Assembly (NCBI RefSeq): GCF_029589055.1
Contig: NZ_JARQZP010000003.1
Coordinates: 1,612,001-1,676,000 of the forward strand
Reading direction: 5' to 3'
DNA from: Vibrio hannami
Lineage (GTDB): Bacteria > Pseudomonadota > Gammaproteobacteria > Enterobacterales > Vibrionaceae
Length of the DNA: 64,000 nucleotides
Positions 63,936 to 64,000 of this stretch are shown here, piece after piece. Every line of letters starts with the position of its first letter. Positions within the stretch are counted from its first letter, which is position 1. The translations under genes and the position numbers were made by a program. Below the pieces are notes generated by a model. That model was not told the origin of the DNA. It saw only the letters and a list, made by a program, of their open reading frames with translations, and ran no database searches.

Positions 63936-64000
63936 ATGTGGAACGAACTTACTCGACTATCTGAAGATCAAAGTAGTGTTATAGCTCAGCTACCTACCAA
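63936..64000 (+). CDS. Partial unidentified CDS at the right edge
   Basis: Starts ATGTGGAACGAAC with 21 codons (MWNELTRLSEDQSSVIAQLP...) before the window ends. Too short to assign. It lies 101 bases after parS2 site F and is in the same direction as tmcA. Confidence 0.5.
   Translation, partial: MWNELTRLSEDQSSVIAQLPT

Noticed and set aside
1-64000. CRISPR array, integrase, transposase, prophage or integron genes
   Set aside because: No phased identical repeats with spacers, no recombinase motif and no phage structural gene seen in either strand.
1-64000. tRNA or rRNA genes
   Set aside because: No cloverleaf with GGTTCRANYCC arm or rRNA-like sequence noticed.

Overview
The window comes from a marine gammaproteobacterium, almost certainly a Vibrio, and it holds the replication origin of the second chromosome. 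From 55.9 kb to the right edge it carries rctB, the chromosome-2-only initiator, facing a regularly spaced array of six 12-mer RctB sites, a DnaA box, one 29-mer, two 39-mers, and then parA2 and parB2. Six exact matches to the chromosome-2 centromere parS2 (TTTACA-N-TGTAAA) lie in the right third. Vibrio-type families elsewhere (NspS/MbaA pair, VF530, DUF3081, DUF3283, NhaD, several chemoreceptors) agree. I cannot name the species.

Layout. 0-5.7 kb: an L-ascorbate (ula) locus with HAD hydrolase, ulaF, ulaC and a fused ulaA-ulaB on the minus strand, and divergent ulaR and ulaG. 5.7-14.6 kb: VF530-like protein, then a cyclic-di-GMP cluster made of a heme-protein/GGDEF pair, a norspermidine-sensor-like NspS/MbaA pair and a GGDEF-hemerythrin protein. 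14.8-20.3 kb: a purine-related regulon of a 2OG-Fe(II) oxygenase, an NMT1-type ABC importer and a deaminase-family amidohydrolase. Each of its three transcription units begins with the same RNA element, which matches the NMT1 (xanthine) riboswitch. 20.6-30.5 kb: chemoreceptor, DUF1223 protein, Fe-S protein, membrane protein, MDR oxidoreductase and a ProXWV compatible-solute importer. 30.9-35 kb: MarR regulator and a second, intact ula transport/regulator set. 35-55.7 kb: patatin-like protein, Kef-type K+/H+ antiporter with its oxidoreductase, AlkA-like glycosylase, GGDEF protein, NhaD, two paralogous Cache chemoreceptors, MFS transporter, PAS-GGDEF-EAL protein, MscS, a dehydrogenase, a YebC-family regulator and small Vibrio families. 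55.7-64 kb: chromosome 2 origin, partition genes and tmcA.

Together the genes suggest a core-replication neighbourhood flanked by environmental-response genes (osmolytes, cations, cyclic-di-GMP, chemotaxis) and carbon/nitrogen scavenging (ascorbate, purines). Both ula control regions carry a perfect FNR box, so ascorbate use is probably tied to low oxygen.

A caution on sequence quality: five genes (ulaA-B copy 1, ulaR copy 1, nhaD, parA2, tmcA) are broken by six single-base indels, mostly in homopolymers. Undoing them restores family-length proteins every time, and parA2 carries two compensating errors 60 bases apart. I read these mainly as sequencing errors, although decay of the duplicated ula copy is possible.
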